Assembly (NCBI GenBank): GCA_024644085.1
Contig: JAHELS010000012.1
Coordinates: forward strand, 1-58,624
DNA from: Rhodopirellula sp.
GTDB taxonomy: Bacteria; Planctomycetota; Planctomycetia; Pirellulales; Pirellulaceae
Direction: 5' to 3'
Length of the DNA stretch: 58,624 bases
The notes under the pieces were generated by a model, which had not been told where the DNA came from, did not search any database, and was given only the letters and a program-made list of their open reading frames with translations. Both the position numbers and the translations under genes were made by a program. The first letter of the stretch is position 1; every line of letters starts with the position of its first letter. Shown here in pieces: positions 9,696 to 18,175 of this stretch.

Positions 9696-11363
9696 CTAAT
9701 TTCGATCGATCGCGGAAAACAGGCGGCTGATGAGAAGGCCGACGAGAAAAATGGTCAGCGTCCCCACGACGATCGTCATGTTTGCATGCAGTGGATTTCG
9801 AAGAAACGAAGGCTGGCGTTCGATGACCGGCAAAAAAGTCATCCACCCGATCACCAACACTCCGATGATCACGGCGACCAATGCCGCCCCGCCGTTGGCT
9901 CGACGCGCAACGATGCCCAGAAGAAACAAACCAAGCATTCCGCCGGCAAAGATGCCCTGCAGTTTCCACCACGCATCCAGAATGCTCTTCTGGCCAATCA
10001 ACGCGACGGCGACGGATGTTCCCACGATTCCCACACCCACCGTCGCAACGCGGAGGACAGCCATCGACCGCCGCTCGGTAACATCGGGGTCAACGTATCG
10101 CGCATAGATGTCTTTCAAGATCACGGTGGCCGAGGAATTGAGTGACGTGTCCACGCTGCTCATCGCCGCTGCGAAGATCGCAGCGATCAAAAGCCCTGCC
10201 ATCCCGGGAGGCAACTGTGTGGCAATGAAATGAGGCAGCACCCGATCGCCGATCTCAGTTGCCGTCAACGTTGTCGGTTCAAGCGATCGTTCCACAGCCA
10301 CCGACTGATGTACCTCGGCCAGCAGCCCCGGTTGCGTCGAATAGTACGAGTACAGCGCTGCGCCGATCAAGAAGAACAGCAGCGAGATCGGAACGTATAA
10401 CAACGCCCCGACCCAAACGCTGCGACGCGCGGCCGCTTCGCTGCTGGCCGTGTGATATCGCTGCACAAAACTCTGATCGATACCGAAATTCGTAAGATTG
10501 ATGAAAACACCAAACAGGAAAACCACCCAAACTGTGCTCGAGGTGAAATCGAGTTTCCAACTTCCGAGGCTCATCTTGCCCGCCTCCATCGCGAGCTGTA
10601 CCGATTCGGTAGGACCACCCGGTGTTGTGAACAACAACATGCCGAAGATCGCTATCGCACCACCCATCAAAACAATCGATTGCACAACGTCGGTCCAAAT
10701 CACCGCTTCGATTCCGCCAAGCAACGTGTACAGCGTCACGAGGATCCCGGTCGCCACAATGATGGCCGTGACGTCCCAGCCGGTCAAAGCGCTGAGCCCC
10801 AATGCGACGCCGAACATGATCGTTCCCATGCGCGCAATCTGTGTCAGCACGTAACAGATCATCGCGTAGGTTCGCGCCCAGGACCCGAATCGCCGTTCGA
10901 GGTGATGATAGGCCGAGATCTCGCCACTGCGACGATAAAAGGGAACGAAGTAATTCGCGGCGATCCAGGCGGCCACCGGCAAAGACAGGGTGAAAACATA
11001 CGCGTTGAAATTGCCGCCATACGCTTTTCCGGGGTTGCCAAGAAATGTATTACTGCTGAGGTAGGTGCCAAAGATCGACATTCCCACTGCCCATGCCGGC
11101 AACGAACCCCCAGCAGCCATGAACGCGGATGTCGTGCCGCTCTTTCGCACGAACCAACATCCGAAGCCAAGGACCGTGCCGATGTAGACGATCAACACAA
11201 CGAGATCGAGCGTGGCGAGCGTGATGGTTTCAAACTCCCGTTGGTCGGTGGCCGGCGAGGTATGTGGCGGGCAAGATGGCGACGCGGTTGTAGCATGGCG
11301 CAATGGAACAGGAAACGATGTTGGGCCCGAAATAGGATCGAGCGGCCAACCACGTCCGGCCAC
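9696..11363 (-). CDS. Sodium/solute symporter (SSS family)
   Basis: About 13 hydrophobic helices and the SSS signature region (GGSLPAWAVGMSIFGTYLSS; later AAIFAAAMSSVDTSLNSSA) identify a sodium-coupled uptake system of the sugar, acid or amino-acid type. The coordinates use the GTG at 11363, but this gives an implausible Pro-rich 46-residue leader. The natural start of helix 1 lies near residue 47, where an ATC codon at 11225 follows a GGGAG at about nine bases. GTG at 11198 would cut into helix 1. It is upstream of the sulfatase fusion on the same strand, consistent with import of the sugars released. Confidence 0.88.
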   Translation of the reverse strand: MAGRGWPLDPISGPTSFPVPLRHATTASPSCPPHTSPATDQREFETITLATLDLVVLIVYIGTVLGFGCWFVRKSGTTSAFMAAGGSLPAWAVGMSIFGTYLSSNTFLGNPGKAYGGNFNAYVFTLSLPVAAWIAANYFVPFYRRSGEISAYHHLERRFGSWARTYAMICYVLTQIARMGTIMFGVALGLSALTGWDVTAIIVATGILVTLYTLLGGIEAVIWTDVVQSIVLMGGAIAIFGMLLFTTPGGPTESVQLAMEAGKMSLGSWKLDFTSSTVWVVFLFGVFINLTNFGIDQSFVQRYHTASSEAAARRSVWVGALLYVPISLLFFLIGAALYSYYSTQPGLLAEVHQSVAVERSLEPTTLTATEIGDRVLPHFIATQLPPGMAGLLIAAIFAAAMSSVDTSLNSSATVILKDIYARYVDPDVTERRSMAVLRVATVGVGIVGTSVAVALIGQKSILDAWWKLQGIFAGGMLGLFLLGIVARRANGGAALVAVIIGVLVIGWMTFLPVIERQPSFLRNPLHANMTIVVGTLTIFLVGLLISRLFSAIDRN

Positions 11364-11403
11364 CTTCGACTATCCTCTGCTCTGTCCCGAACCTTTTTTG
11401 CTG

Positions 11404-12066
11404 ATGAAAGAGCCGAATATGTACCCGAGGACCTGTCTGGTCGTGACGATCTCCCTGATGCTTTCTGTTTCCCTGTGCGCGGGCGAGCCGGTTGTTGTCT
11501 TCGAGGACGACTTTGAATCCGGCATCGACCGCTGGGAAATGCTCGATCGGGCCACTTGGAAGCTCGTCGAGCGAAATGGAAATCACACCATCGAAATCAC
11601 GGGCCGGCAAAGCGAATACAAACCGCCTGTGCGAAGCCCGGGTCATGTTGCCCTGATCAAGGATTTGAAGCTCGAAAGCTTCGACATCACGTTCCGAGTG
11701 CGGAGCACGCTCGACACCGGCAATCACCGTGATTGCTGTGTCTTCTTCGCCTACCAGGACGATCGGCACTTCTATTACGTGCATCTCGGTGCACGGCCCG
11801 ATCCCCACAGCGGCCAGATCATGATCGTCAATGATGCGCCGCGCGCTGCGATCACCGAGAACGAGCGACCGACCCCGTGGGATGATCGTTGGCACCGCGT
11901 ACGTCTGACGAGAAAAAAAGAAACCGGGTTGATCCAGGTCTTCTTTGATGACATGACCTCGCCGCACATGCAGGTCACCGACGAGACATTCGGCGAGGGG
12001 CGGATCGGCATCGGATCCTTCGACGATTTGAACGAATTCGATGACGTCGTGGTCCGAAAATTGTAG
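11404..12066 (+). CDS. Secreted lectin-like (DUF1080-type) protein
   Basis: I start this at ATG 11404; ATG 11419 is equally good. It opens with a signal peptide (YPRTCLVVTISLMLSVSLCA) and continues as a single beta-sandwich domain: FEDDFESGIDRWEM near the start, then CCVFFAYQDDRHFYYVHL, HRVRLTRKK and FDDLNEFDDVVV. This layout is that of the LamG/3-keto-disaccharide-hydrolase-like (DUF1080) domains common in planctomycetes. About 220 residues. It is divergent from the symporter, sharing the 11226-11403 region for promoters. Glycan binding or hydrolysis is inferred from family only. Confidence 0.8.
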   Translation: MKEPNMYPRTCLVVTISLMLSVSLCAGEPVVVFEDDFESGIDRWEMLDRATWKLVERNGNHTIEITGRQSEYKPPVRSPGHVALIKDLKLESFDITFRVRSTLDTGNHRDCCVFFAYQDDRHFYYVHLGARPDPHSGQIMIVNDAPRAAITENERPTPWDDRWHRVRLTRKKETGLIQVFFDDMTSPHMQVTDETFGEGRIGIGSFDDLNEFDDVVVRKL

Positions 12067-12202
12067 GACCCGCCGATCGCCACATCGGCCCAACCCGATC
12101 GTGCGGGCGCTTTCATATCGCGACTTGCTGATTCCCGCCCCAACGAGCATGCTGTGCTCCGTCGTGAAATCCAACACGACCTACAGCACGGGAAAGAGGT
12201 GG

Positions 12203-12739
12203 ATGAAGAAGACGCAATTGATCGAATCCTTCTTTCGTTTTTGTCCCCACTGCGGAACCGAGAATGCTGACTGCGGTTCGGTACCGTTCCGCTGTGGGGA
12301 ATGCGGATTCGCCCATTTTTTCGGTCCCGTCGCAGCGGTCGGCGCACTGATCACCAACGAGCAGGCCGAGTTGCTACTGGTCCGCCGGGCTCGAGATCCG
12401 GGAAAGGGAAAGTGGGGTTTGCCCGGCGGTTTCGTCGATCGCGATGAATCGGTCGAACAGGGACTGGCCCGCGAGGTTCTCGAGGAAACCAATCTTCGCA
12501 TCACCCAGTGCGATTACTTGACGTCTCATCCCAATCACTACGATTACCGCGGGATTGTCGCCCCGGTCCTGGACATGTTTTACCTGTGCCAGGTGAAGGA
12601 GCCGGCGGAAATCCAGCTCGAAGTCGAAGAACTTGAGCATCACCAATGGGTGCGGCCAACTGACGCACACCTTCAAAACATGGCCTTCGAGTCGAACCGG
12701 CTGGCGATCGAGCAATGGCTCGCAATCAGCCGCAAGTGA
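12203..12739 (+). CDS. Nudix hydrolase with N-terminal zinc ribbon
   Basis: The start is ATG 12203, preceded by a good ribosome site (GGAAAGAGG). Residues about 10-32 form a zinc ribbon (CPHC then CGEC), followed by a Nudix domain whose box reads GGFVDRDESVEQG then AREVLEETNL, matching GX5EX7REUXEEXGU. The product of about 178 residues resembles NudC or ADP-ribose pyrophosphatase-type enzymes, which cleave nucleoside diphosphates linked to other groups. Substrate is not determinable. Cytoplasmic. Confidence 0.92.
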   Translation: MKKTQLIESFFRFCPHCGTENADCGSVPFRCGECGFAHFFGPVAAVGALITNEQAELLLVRRARDPGKGKWGLPGGFVDRDESVEQGLAREVLEETNLRITQCDYLTSHPNHYDYRGIVAPVLDMFYLCQVKEPAEIQLEVEELEHHQWVRPTDAHLQNMAFESNRLAIEQWLAISRK

Positions 12740-12950
12740 CCCGGTAGCTGAATCTTCCCGACCGCACGCTGATGTCCGGCCCGAATGCGGGGGAGTCAAT
12801 CCCGCCGCAGGCTCGCAACAGAATTGCTCGCCAGCAGAGGTGGGCCCACTGGGAGACCATTGCCAATCCGGCCGGAGCGAGCTAAAACGGACCTTGTTGC
12901 GATTGATTCTCAATAACAATACTCGTGCCATTTCCCGGGGAGCCCACTCG

Positions 12951-13961
12951 ATGCCACGTTCGATTCGTACCGCCTTCACCCTCGTCGAGCTGCTGGTGGT
13001 GATCGCGATCATTGGAATTCTGATCGGACTCTTGTTGCCCGCCGTCCAGGCCGCTCGCGAGGCGGCCCGTCGGATGAGCTGTCAAAACAACCTCAAGCAG
13101 GTCGTTCTGGCCGTCCACAACTATGAATCATCTCTCAAGGAGATTCCCGCCGCGTGGACAAAACCTTCGGTTAGCGGTGACGGCTGGTCAGCCCAAGCCA
13201 GGATCCTGCCCTTCATTGAAGCGATTTCGCTGGCCCAGGCAATCGACTACTCCGCCGGCTACAAGTTGGCGACGATCCATGTCGACGGGGTCGATGTCCC
13301 GATCTCCAGCTATCGCGTGCCCACTTACCTCTGTCCGAGCGAAACGAACGACACGGTCCGTATCGGTGATGACGGACCGGAACACTACCCGTTGAGCTAT
13401 GCCTATTGCGCGGGCAGGTGGTTTGTCTACGACGCCAACAACCAACGGGCGGGCAGAGGGATGTTCACGGCCGGCCGCGGTCGCAAATTCCGCGATTGCT
13501 TGGACGGATTGAGCAACACGCTCGCCTTTGCAGAGGTCAAGGCATGGACTCCCTATTTCCGGGATGCCGCGATAGCGGGCGACATCCCGACGCCCCATCA
13601 AGAATCAGATGTCTGCGCGATGGGAGGTTCCTTCAAGACGGATACTGGACACACCGAATGGGTCGACGGACGTGTTCACCAGACCGGGTTCACGACCACA
13701 TTCACTCCCAACAAGAAGATTCTCTGCGACGTCAATGGAGTCAAGTATGACGTCGACTTCACGAACTTTCGTGAAGGCAAGAGTGCCGCTTCGCCGATTC
13801 CCCGAACCTACGCGGCGGTCACTTCGCGGAGCTATCATGTCGGCGGTGTGACCGTCGCGATGATGGATGGTTCAATCCAATTCTTCACCGACTCGATTGA
13901 GCTCGAATTGTGGCGGAATCTTTCCACCCGCGCCGGCCGCGAGGTGGTTCAGCTGCCTTAG
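12951..13961 (+). CDS. DUF1559 (SBP_bac_10) protein with pilin-type leader
   Basis: The ATG at 12951 gives MPRSIRTAFTLVELLVVIAI, a type IV prepilin-like leader with cleavage expected before the FTLVE motif (here preceded by Ala, not Gly), then the DUF1559 signature LLPAVQAAREAARRMSCQNN. The C-terminus holds the usual HVGGVTVAMMDGSIQFF motif. About 336 residues. This family is greatly expanded in planctomycetes and is thought to be exported and assembled or anchored through pseudopilin-like helices; its job is unknown. It stands alone here, convergent with the oxidoreductase gene. Confidence 0.95.
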   Translation: MPRSIRTAFTLVELLVVIAIIGILIGLLLPAVQAAREAARRMSCQNNLKQVVLAVHNYESSLKEIPAAWTKPSVSGDGWSAQARILPFIEAISLAQAIDYSAGYKLATIHVDGVDVPISSYRVPTYLCPSETNDTVRIGDDGPEHYPLSYAYCAGRWFVYDANNQRAGRGMFTAGRGRKFRDCLDGLSNTLAFAEVKAWTPYFRDAAIAGDIPTPHQESDVCAMGGSFKTDTGHTEWVDGRVHQTGFTTTFTPNKKILCDVNGVKYDVDFTNFREGKSAASPIPRTYAAVTSRSYHVGGVTVAMMDGSIQFFTDSIELELWRNLSTRAGREVVQLP

Positions 13962-13972
13962 AGAGAACCAGA

Positions 13973-14959
13973 TCACACGTCGATCCGCCGCCCTTCGCGC
14001 TCACTGCGCTGGGCGGCCGCGTAGATAACCGCCGCGCGGTAGGCATCGTTCAAATCGCTCATGTTTCTCAGCAGGCTGGTGACGCTGCGGTGAAATTGGG
14101 TCAGCAACTGCTCGCCCACGGGCAACTCAGTCTCGAGCGATTCGAGGTGTCGACCGGCGTCATCGAACCAGACGAGCGTGGCCGGTAAATCGACGAATGC
14201 AATGCCGCGTTCGCAACAGATCTGCATGGCTGAGGGGGGACGAAAGCTGATCGCTTCATGCCACGAAGGTCGGATGTAACTGCCGCAACTGATTTGCGCG
14301 GTGACCATCGGTTGATCGTCCGTCGCGGCGAACTCCAAACTCATGCAGCGGTAACCAGCCGTCTCGGACAGCGTCTGCGACGTCGACCTGATACTGCCGG
14401 GCTCGCGGTCGACGACATAGCGGCACCAATCGATCAGCTCGACGAATTCCGACCGGGAGGGATCACAGCTTTCCTGGCCCGCCTTCCCGCCTCCCTGGAT
14501 CCGGCGGTGGCAAAAGACCAATTGCGGTGCCCCCAGGTGGGTCGCGATCAATTCCTTCAATCGCAGGGTCGCCGGTGCGAATCGACGCGGAAACTCCGCC
14601 ATGAAGGCGACTCCGGAACCCTCGATCGCCGCCCGGATCGGCTCGTCACGCTGCGGATCAAAATCGAGGTCGCCCGCCCAATAAATCGCCTTTCCCGCTT
14701 CGGACGCCGCCAACATCGGCAACCAGCCGAGCCACGTCCGCGACAGCACCATCACCGCATCAATATCACACCGCGAGACCAACGCCCGGTATCCGTCGAC
14801 CGCGTCGGCTTGAAACTCGTTGGCCGAGTTCTCGGCTAGCTTGGCCACTGGGCTGAAAACCGCCCGAACATCGAATCGGTCATGGAGCATACGCAGCGCC
14901 GGGCGATGCCGGGTCTGCCAAGCGTCGCCGAGCCCGATCAGTCCGATCCGCAGTTTCAT
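13973..14959 (-). CDS. Gfo/Idh/MocA-family oxidoreductase
   Basis: The N-terminus MKLRIGLIGLGDAW is a Rossmann dinucleotide-binding motif (GLIGLG). The middle holds the helix and strand pattern of the family, with AIYWAGDLDFDP in place of the usual EKP signature, so the catalytic Lys is replaced by the sequence WAGDLD. The rest is a C-terminal alpha/beta sheet domain. 328 residues, cytoplasmic. Members oxidise or reduce sugars and inositols with NAD(P). The missing EKP lysine makes this copy either divergent in chemistry or non-catalytic. Confidence 0.85.
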   Translation of the reverse strand: MKLRIGLIGLGDAWQTRHRPALRMLHDRFDVRAVFSPVAKLAENSANEFQADAVDGYRALVSRCDIDAVMVLSRTWLGWLPMLAASEAGKAIYWAGDLDFDPQRDEPIRAAIEGSGVAFMAEFPRRFAPATLRLKELIATHLGAPQLVFCHRRIQGGGKAGQESCDPSRSEFVELIDWCRYVVDREPGSIRSTSQTLSETAGYRCMSLEFAATDDQPMVTAQISCGSYIRPSWHEAISFRPPSAMQICCERGIAFVDLPATLVWFDDAGRHLESLETELPVGEQLLTQFHRSVTSLLRNMSDLNDAYRAAVIYAAAQRSEREGRRIDV

Positions 14960-15205
14960 GGAGTGCCGCTAGAAGTAGACAGAAAAAGGCCCACACGAAG
15001 GTTGAACGTACCAAAAGTTGGCACCCCCGAGCTAAATTCCGGCCCTGAATCCAATCGGGTGATTCAATTTGACGCATCGATTTGGCATGTCGGAAATCAA
15101 TATGACGGCGTAGTTTAGCTCCCTCGCCTCATCACCACGCCGATGCGATCACGGAAAATCGCTTCCGAACCCGCATCGGAATTTGGAAAAAGTTCTTTCG
15201 GGGCC

Positions 15206-15233
15206 TTGTTCGTCCAACTGCCGCCCCTATACT
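15206..15233 (+). promoter_or_regulatory. Sigma-70-like promoter upstream of the thioredoxin-like gene
   Basis: TTGTTC at 15206-15211 is followed after 16 bases by TATACT at 15228-15233. The -10 is a strong match and the -35 is moderate. Transcription would begin near 15240 and give a leader of about 340 bases ahead of the gene at 15585. Confidence 0.4.
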
Positions 15234-15584
15234 CTGCCGCGAATTCGCCAGTGTCCCTAACCGGCAAGCTTAAGCTAGCTTACCGAAACCGGGCTGCTAG
15301 CAAATTGTCCCAGTTGGGGATCGGTTCGACCGATATCTAAATTTGGGACACCATGTCCAGTATCTGCCGATTCACAAGTTTTCCTGAAGGCAAGGAAGTG
15401 AGTCGCCAGCATAGGTGAGGAATCAACTGGGCAGCAGGAAACGTTCGTTTGACTTTCAAGCGGTCCTAATCCAGCGAACGCCACTACTGCGTCGTCCATT
15501 GAGCGTCGCAAAATGGCACACCCGATTCGGCATGGCGTCGATCCCGCTTGGGCAGTCCGTTCTTGTTAAATGAGGGAACTTCAG
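15234..15584 (+). other. Long structured leader or small RNA region
   Basis: No convincing gene is present between 14960 and 15584. Downstream of the possible promoter the sequence can fold: GTCCCA (15307-15312) pairs with TGGGAC (15344-15349), enclosing ATCGGT-TCG-ACCGAT (15320-15334). A second small hairpin GGACA-CCA-TGTCC (15346-15358) uses part of the same bases and so excludes the first. An AAGCTT/AAGCTAGCTT palindromic stretch lies at about 15267-15282. This could be a regulatory 5' leader or a small RNA; I recognise no known RNA family. Confidence 0.3.
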
Positions 15585-15980
15585 ATGGTCTCATTCCTGT
15601 TATCTGTCGTACTTGCCAGTGTCACCAGTGAAACGCCGCAGCACAAAAACTACGCCGAGGCTTACGCCGAGTCGGTCAATCAACACAAACCGTTGATGGT
15701 CGTCGTTGGGGCCCCCTGGTGCCCCGCCTGCAACGTCCTCAAGGACACCACCATTCGTTCCATGGCTGAAACAGGCGAATTGGACGAGGTGAGCCTCGCG
15801 GTGATCAACAAGGACGATGATCCAGAACTCGCTGACAAGCTGACCGAGGGCGAAAAAATGCTGCCCCAAATCATTCTTTACACCCAGGACAACGGCCGCT
15901 GGAAACGCCGCCGACTCCTCGGGTTTCAGCCGAAGCAGCCGGTCCGCACCCTGATCCGCAGAGCTCTCACCAACGGCTGA
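15585..15980 (+). CDS. Secreted thioredoxin-like protein
   Basis: The chosen ATG at 15585 has GAGGGA about eight bases upstream; an ATG at 15570 is in frame. A short hydrophobic segment (MVSFLLSVVLASVTS) serves as signal peptide or anchor. The thioredoxin active site is APWCPACNVLKD, a CPAC variant, and MLPQIILYT supplies the cis-Pro region. About 131 residues. It is likely to work on disulfides outside the cytoplasm. A clear terminator follows at 16011. Confidence 0.9.
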   Translation: MVSFLLSVVLASVTSETPQHKNYAEAYAESVNQHKPLMVVVGAPWCPACNVLKDTTIRSMAETGELDEVSLAVINKDDDPELADKLTEGEKMLPQIILYTQDNGRWKRRRLLGFQPKQPVRTLIRRALTNG

Positions 15981-16010
15981 GAGGGCGGCGATCGGAACGA
16001 AAGACATCGG

Positions 16011-16052
16011 GCGTCGGACGTGGATTTTCAAATTCACACCGACGCTTTTTTT
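16011..16052 (+). terminator. Intrinsic terminator after the thioredoxin-like gene
   Basis: GCGTCGG at 16011-16017 pairs with CCGACGC at 16039-16045. An inner stem GTGGATTT/AAATTCAC with one G-U pair extends the hairpin, and seven T residues follow at 16046-16052. Confidence 0.85.
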
Positions 16053-16166
16053 GTCGTAATCGGCTATCCTTTGCTGAGAGCGGCGTGAACCCTCTCGCGC
16101 GTCATTTCAACCGTTTCCCGGGCCTGACGACCCAGGAACGGGTGGTCCGTTACAAGATTTCCGAGC

Positions 16167-17045
16167 ATGAGTTTCCCCGACGACTTGATGCACCTGATCC
16201 GGACCGACGAGCCTCTGGGGCCGTTGGTTTGGTTGGGTATCGGTGGCCCCGCCCACTATTTCGCCGAACCGGTCGAGGAAAGCGAGATCCAGCGATTGGT
16301 CGTCGCCGCGAAAGAACAAGACCTGCCGGTCCGAATCCTTGGCGGGGGGAGTAACGTCCTGGTCCGCGAGGCGGGTGTGGATGGCTTGGTGATTTCCCTG
16401 GCTGGCGTCACCGAAAACCAAATGACGATCGACGGGTCGGAGATGACCGTTGGCGCCGGAGCGAAGCTCTCGCACGCGGTCATCAAGGCCGTTGGTGCGG
16501 GGCTGGGAGGCCTCGAACACCTGGTTGGAATCCCCGGGACGGTGGGCGGTGCCGTGGTCGGCAATGCGTCGAGCGACGGCCGCGACATCGGATCGGTTGT
16601 CAAAAGCGTGAAAGTCCTTGATAAGAACGGCGTTTCACGATCGTTGAGTCAACAGGAAGCGGGATTTTCGCACCGAAAGACGTCCCTCGGCGGGCTGACC
16701 GTCGTCAGTGTCACCTTCGAGTTGGAAACGCGAGACGTCGTCGCCCTGACCAAACGGATGCAGAAATTGTGGATCGGTCGCAACGCCTCACGTCCAACCG
16801 ACATCACGCAGATTGCACTCCCTTTCATCGATCCCGATGGAATGCCAGCAAAGGAATTGTTGCAAAGCGTTGGGCTGGCCGGAATCCGTGAGGGGGACGT
16901 CTCGCTCGATGCCAACCAGCCCCACTATTTGGTGGCACAATCGGGTGCCACCAGCGACCAATGTCTTCGTTTGATCGAGCGGGTCCGCGAGCAGGTGCTG
17001 CTGCAAACCGGGATCGACTTGCAACTGAATCTCGAGATTTGGTAA
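16167..17045 (+). CDS. murB: MurB-like FAD oxidoreductase lacking expected catalytic residues
   Basis: The 292-residue product matches type II MurB (UDP-N-acetylenolpyruvoylglucosamine reductase) along its length: LGIGGPAHYF, ILGGGSNVLVRE, GLEHLVGIPGTVGGAVVGNA and FSHRKTSL. The FAD-binding part is intact, and the substrate Arg is present at R170. The proton-donor serine of the GSxFxNP motif aligns with Leu218 (IALPFIDP), and the C-terminal catalytic Glu aligns with Asn288 (IDLQLNLEIW), although Glu290 is close. The FtsQ-like gene follows, a fragment of the cell-wall/division cluster order. The name reflects homology; MurB activity is uncertain. Confidence 0.85.
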   Translation: MSFPDDLMHLIRTDEPLGPLVWLGIGGPAHYFAEPVEESEIQRLVVAAKEQDLPVRILGGGSNVLVREAGVDGLVISLAGVTENQMTIDGSEMTVGAGAKLSHAVIKAVGAGLGGLEHLVGIPGTVGGAVVGNASSDGRDIGSVVKSVKVLDKNGVSRSLSQQEAGFSHRKTSLGGLTVVSVTFELETRDVVALTKRMQKLWIGRNASRPTDITQIALPFIDPDGMPAKELLQSVGLAGIREGDVSLDANQPHYLVAQSGATSDQCLRLIERVREQVLLQTGIDLQLNLEIW

Positions 17046-17180
17046 TTCGAACATCGTCGGCGCATGCGAGCGTCCCCGCGTCCGGAGAAGACTCAGGGGA
17101 TCGGTCGGCGCCGCGTGAAGTTGGACTGCGTGAGTTGGCTACTGCGCGAAGTTGGAAACTGCGAGGACGATAACGTGGCG

Positions 17181-18041
17181 ATGCGATCTCCGGAAACTGA
17201 GAAACACCGCCCGCTGCGCGATCTGCTGCGTCGCTTGATCAAGGCTCCCGCTGCGTTCGCCGTGTTGTGGCCCGCGCTGCTGATCATCGCCGGTTACAGC
17301 GCCTGGCATCGCTGGGGATCCGAACATGTTTCGGGCCGGTACGGCACGATCGATCCAACATTGATCCGCGTGACCGAACCACCGACGTTCGTTCGGACCA
17401 ATATCGTCAAGGCAGTTTACCGGGACACTGCGATGGACGGGCTGTCGTTGTTGGACCGACAAGCGACGGCGAAGATCGCATCGGCTTTTTCGATGAATCC
17501 CTGGGTCCGGAACGTCATTGGCGTGCGGAAGCTACCCGGCGGTGTGATCGACGTGCGACTCGAATATCGGGCGCCGGTGGCAATGGTCCTGGTTTTCAAA
17601 CCGGATCCCTCCGATACGCGCAGCTATTTTTTTCCGGTCGACGGTGACGGGGTGCTGTTGCCCACGGGAGAATTCGCTCGCGCTGAAACCGGCCAGTACA
17701 TCTACATCGAAGTTCCTGGGGTTTATTCGACCAACCGAGAGGGTTCACCCTTTGGTGACGCGAGGGTAGAAGCGGCCGCGAAACTCGCCGAAGTTCTGGC
17801 ACCCTACCGCGAGCAGGCCGAGCTCCGCAGCATAGGTGTTCACGGGGACCTCCGCCAAACCGAGGTACCCCAGTTGGAACTGACAACGCTCAGTGGCGCC
17901 CGGCTTTTTTGGGGGAGCCCCCCGGGGATGGAACTAGCGGGCGAACCGACCGTGCGAATGAAACTTCGCTCGCTGCTCGCCGCTGACGGACAGAACGCGG
18001 ACCTCCGCCTCGCCACCCCCTTGTCAGCACTGCAACGATAA
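17181..18041 (+). CDS. FtsQ-like membrane protein with POTRA domain
   Basis: From ATG 17181 (GTG 17175 also possible) the protein has a short cytoplasmic tail, one membrane helix (AFAVLWPALLIIAGYSAWH), and an extracytoplasmic POTRA-type region. The stretch NPWVRNVIGVRKLPGGVIDV and EYRAPVAMV is typical of FtsQ/DivIB, whose POTRA domain recruits the division machinery. The rest is a beta-rich domain of about 170 residues. 286 residues in all. Its place directly after the MurB-like gene mirrors the murB-ftsQ order of division clusters. In a lineage that often lacks FtsZ its role may be a division or envelope scaffold. Confidence 0.75.
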   Translation: MRSPETEKHRPLRDLLRRLIKAPAAFAVLWPALLIIAGYSAWHRWGSEHVSGRYGTIDPTLIRVTEPPTFVRTNIVKAVYRDTAMDGLSLLDRQATAKIASAFSMNPWVRNVIGVRKLPGGVIDVRLEYRAPVAMVLVFKPDPSDTRSYFFPVDGDGVLLPTGEFARAETGQYIYIEVPGVYSTNREGSPFGDARVEAAAKLAEVLAPYREQAELRSIGVHGDLRQTEVPQLELTTLSGARLFWGSPPGMELAGEPTVRMKLRSLLAADGQNADLRLATPLSALQR

Positions 18042-18175
18042 CCGCCCGCTGCGGTGAGGTTTGATCCGCCGCGGAAAGGGTTTGCGCAGGCGCAGGATCC
18101 GATTTGTGCGGGCGCAGGTTTCCTCTTGTAAACTGTGGCTAAGATTGCGACTCAATTTTTGACCCACTTGGCAAG

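Noticed and set aside
10452-11516. 354-residue plus-strand frame across the symporter
   Set aside because: Antisense to the symporter; no motif and unusual Arg/His-rich composition.
15143-15340. 65-residue frame in the thioredoxin leader
   Set aside because: No ribosome site or motif, and it overlaps the structured leader.
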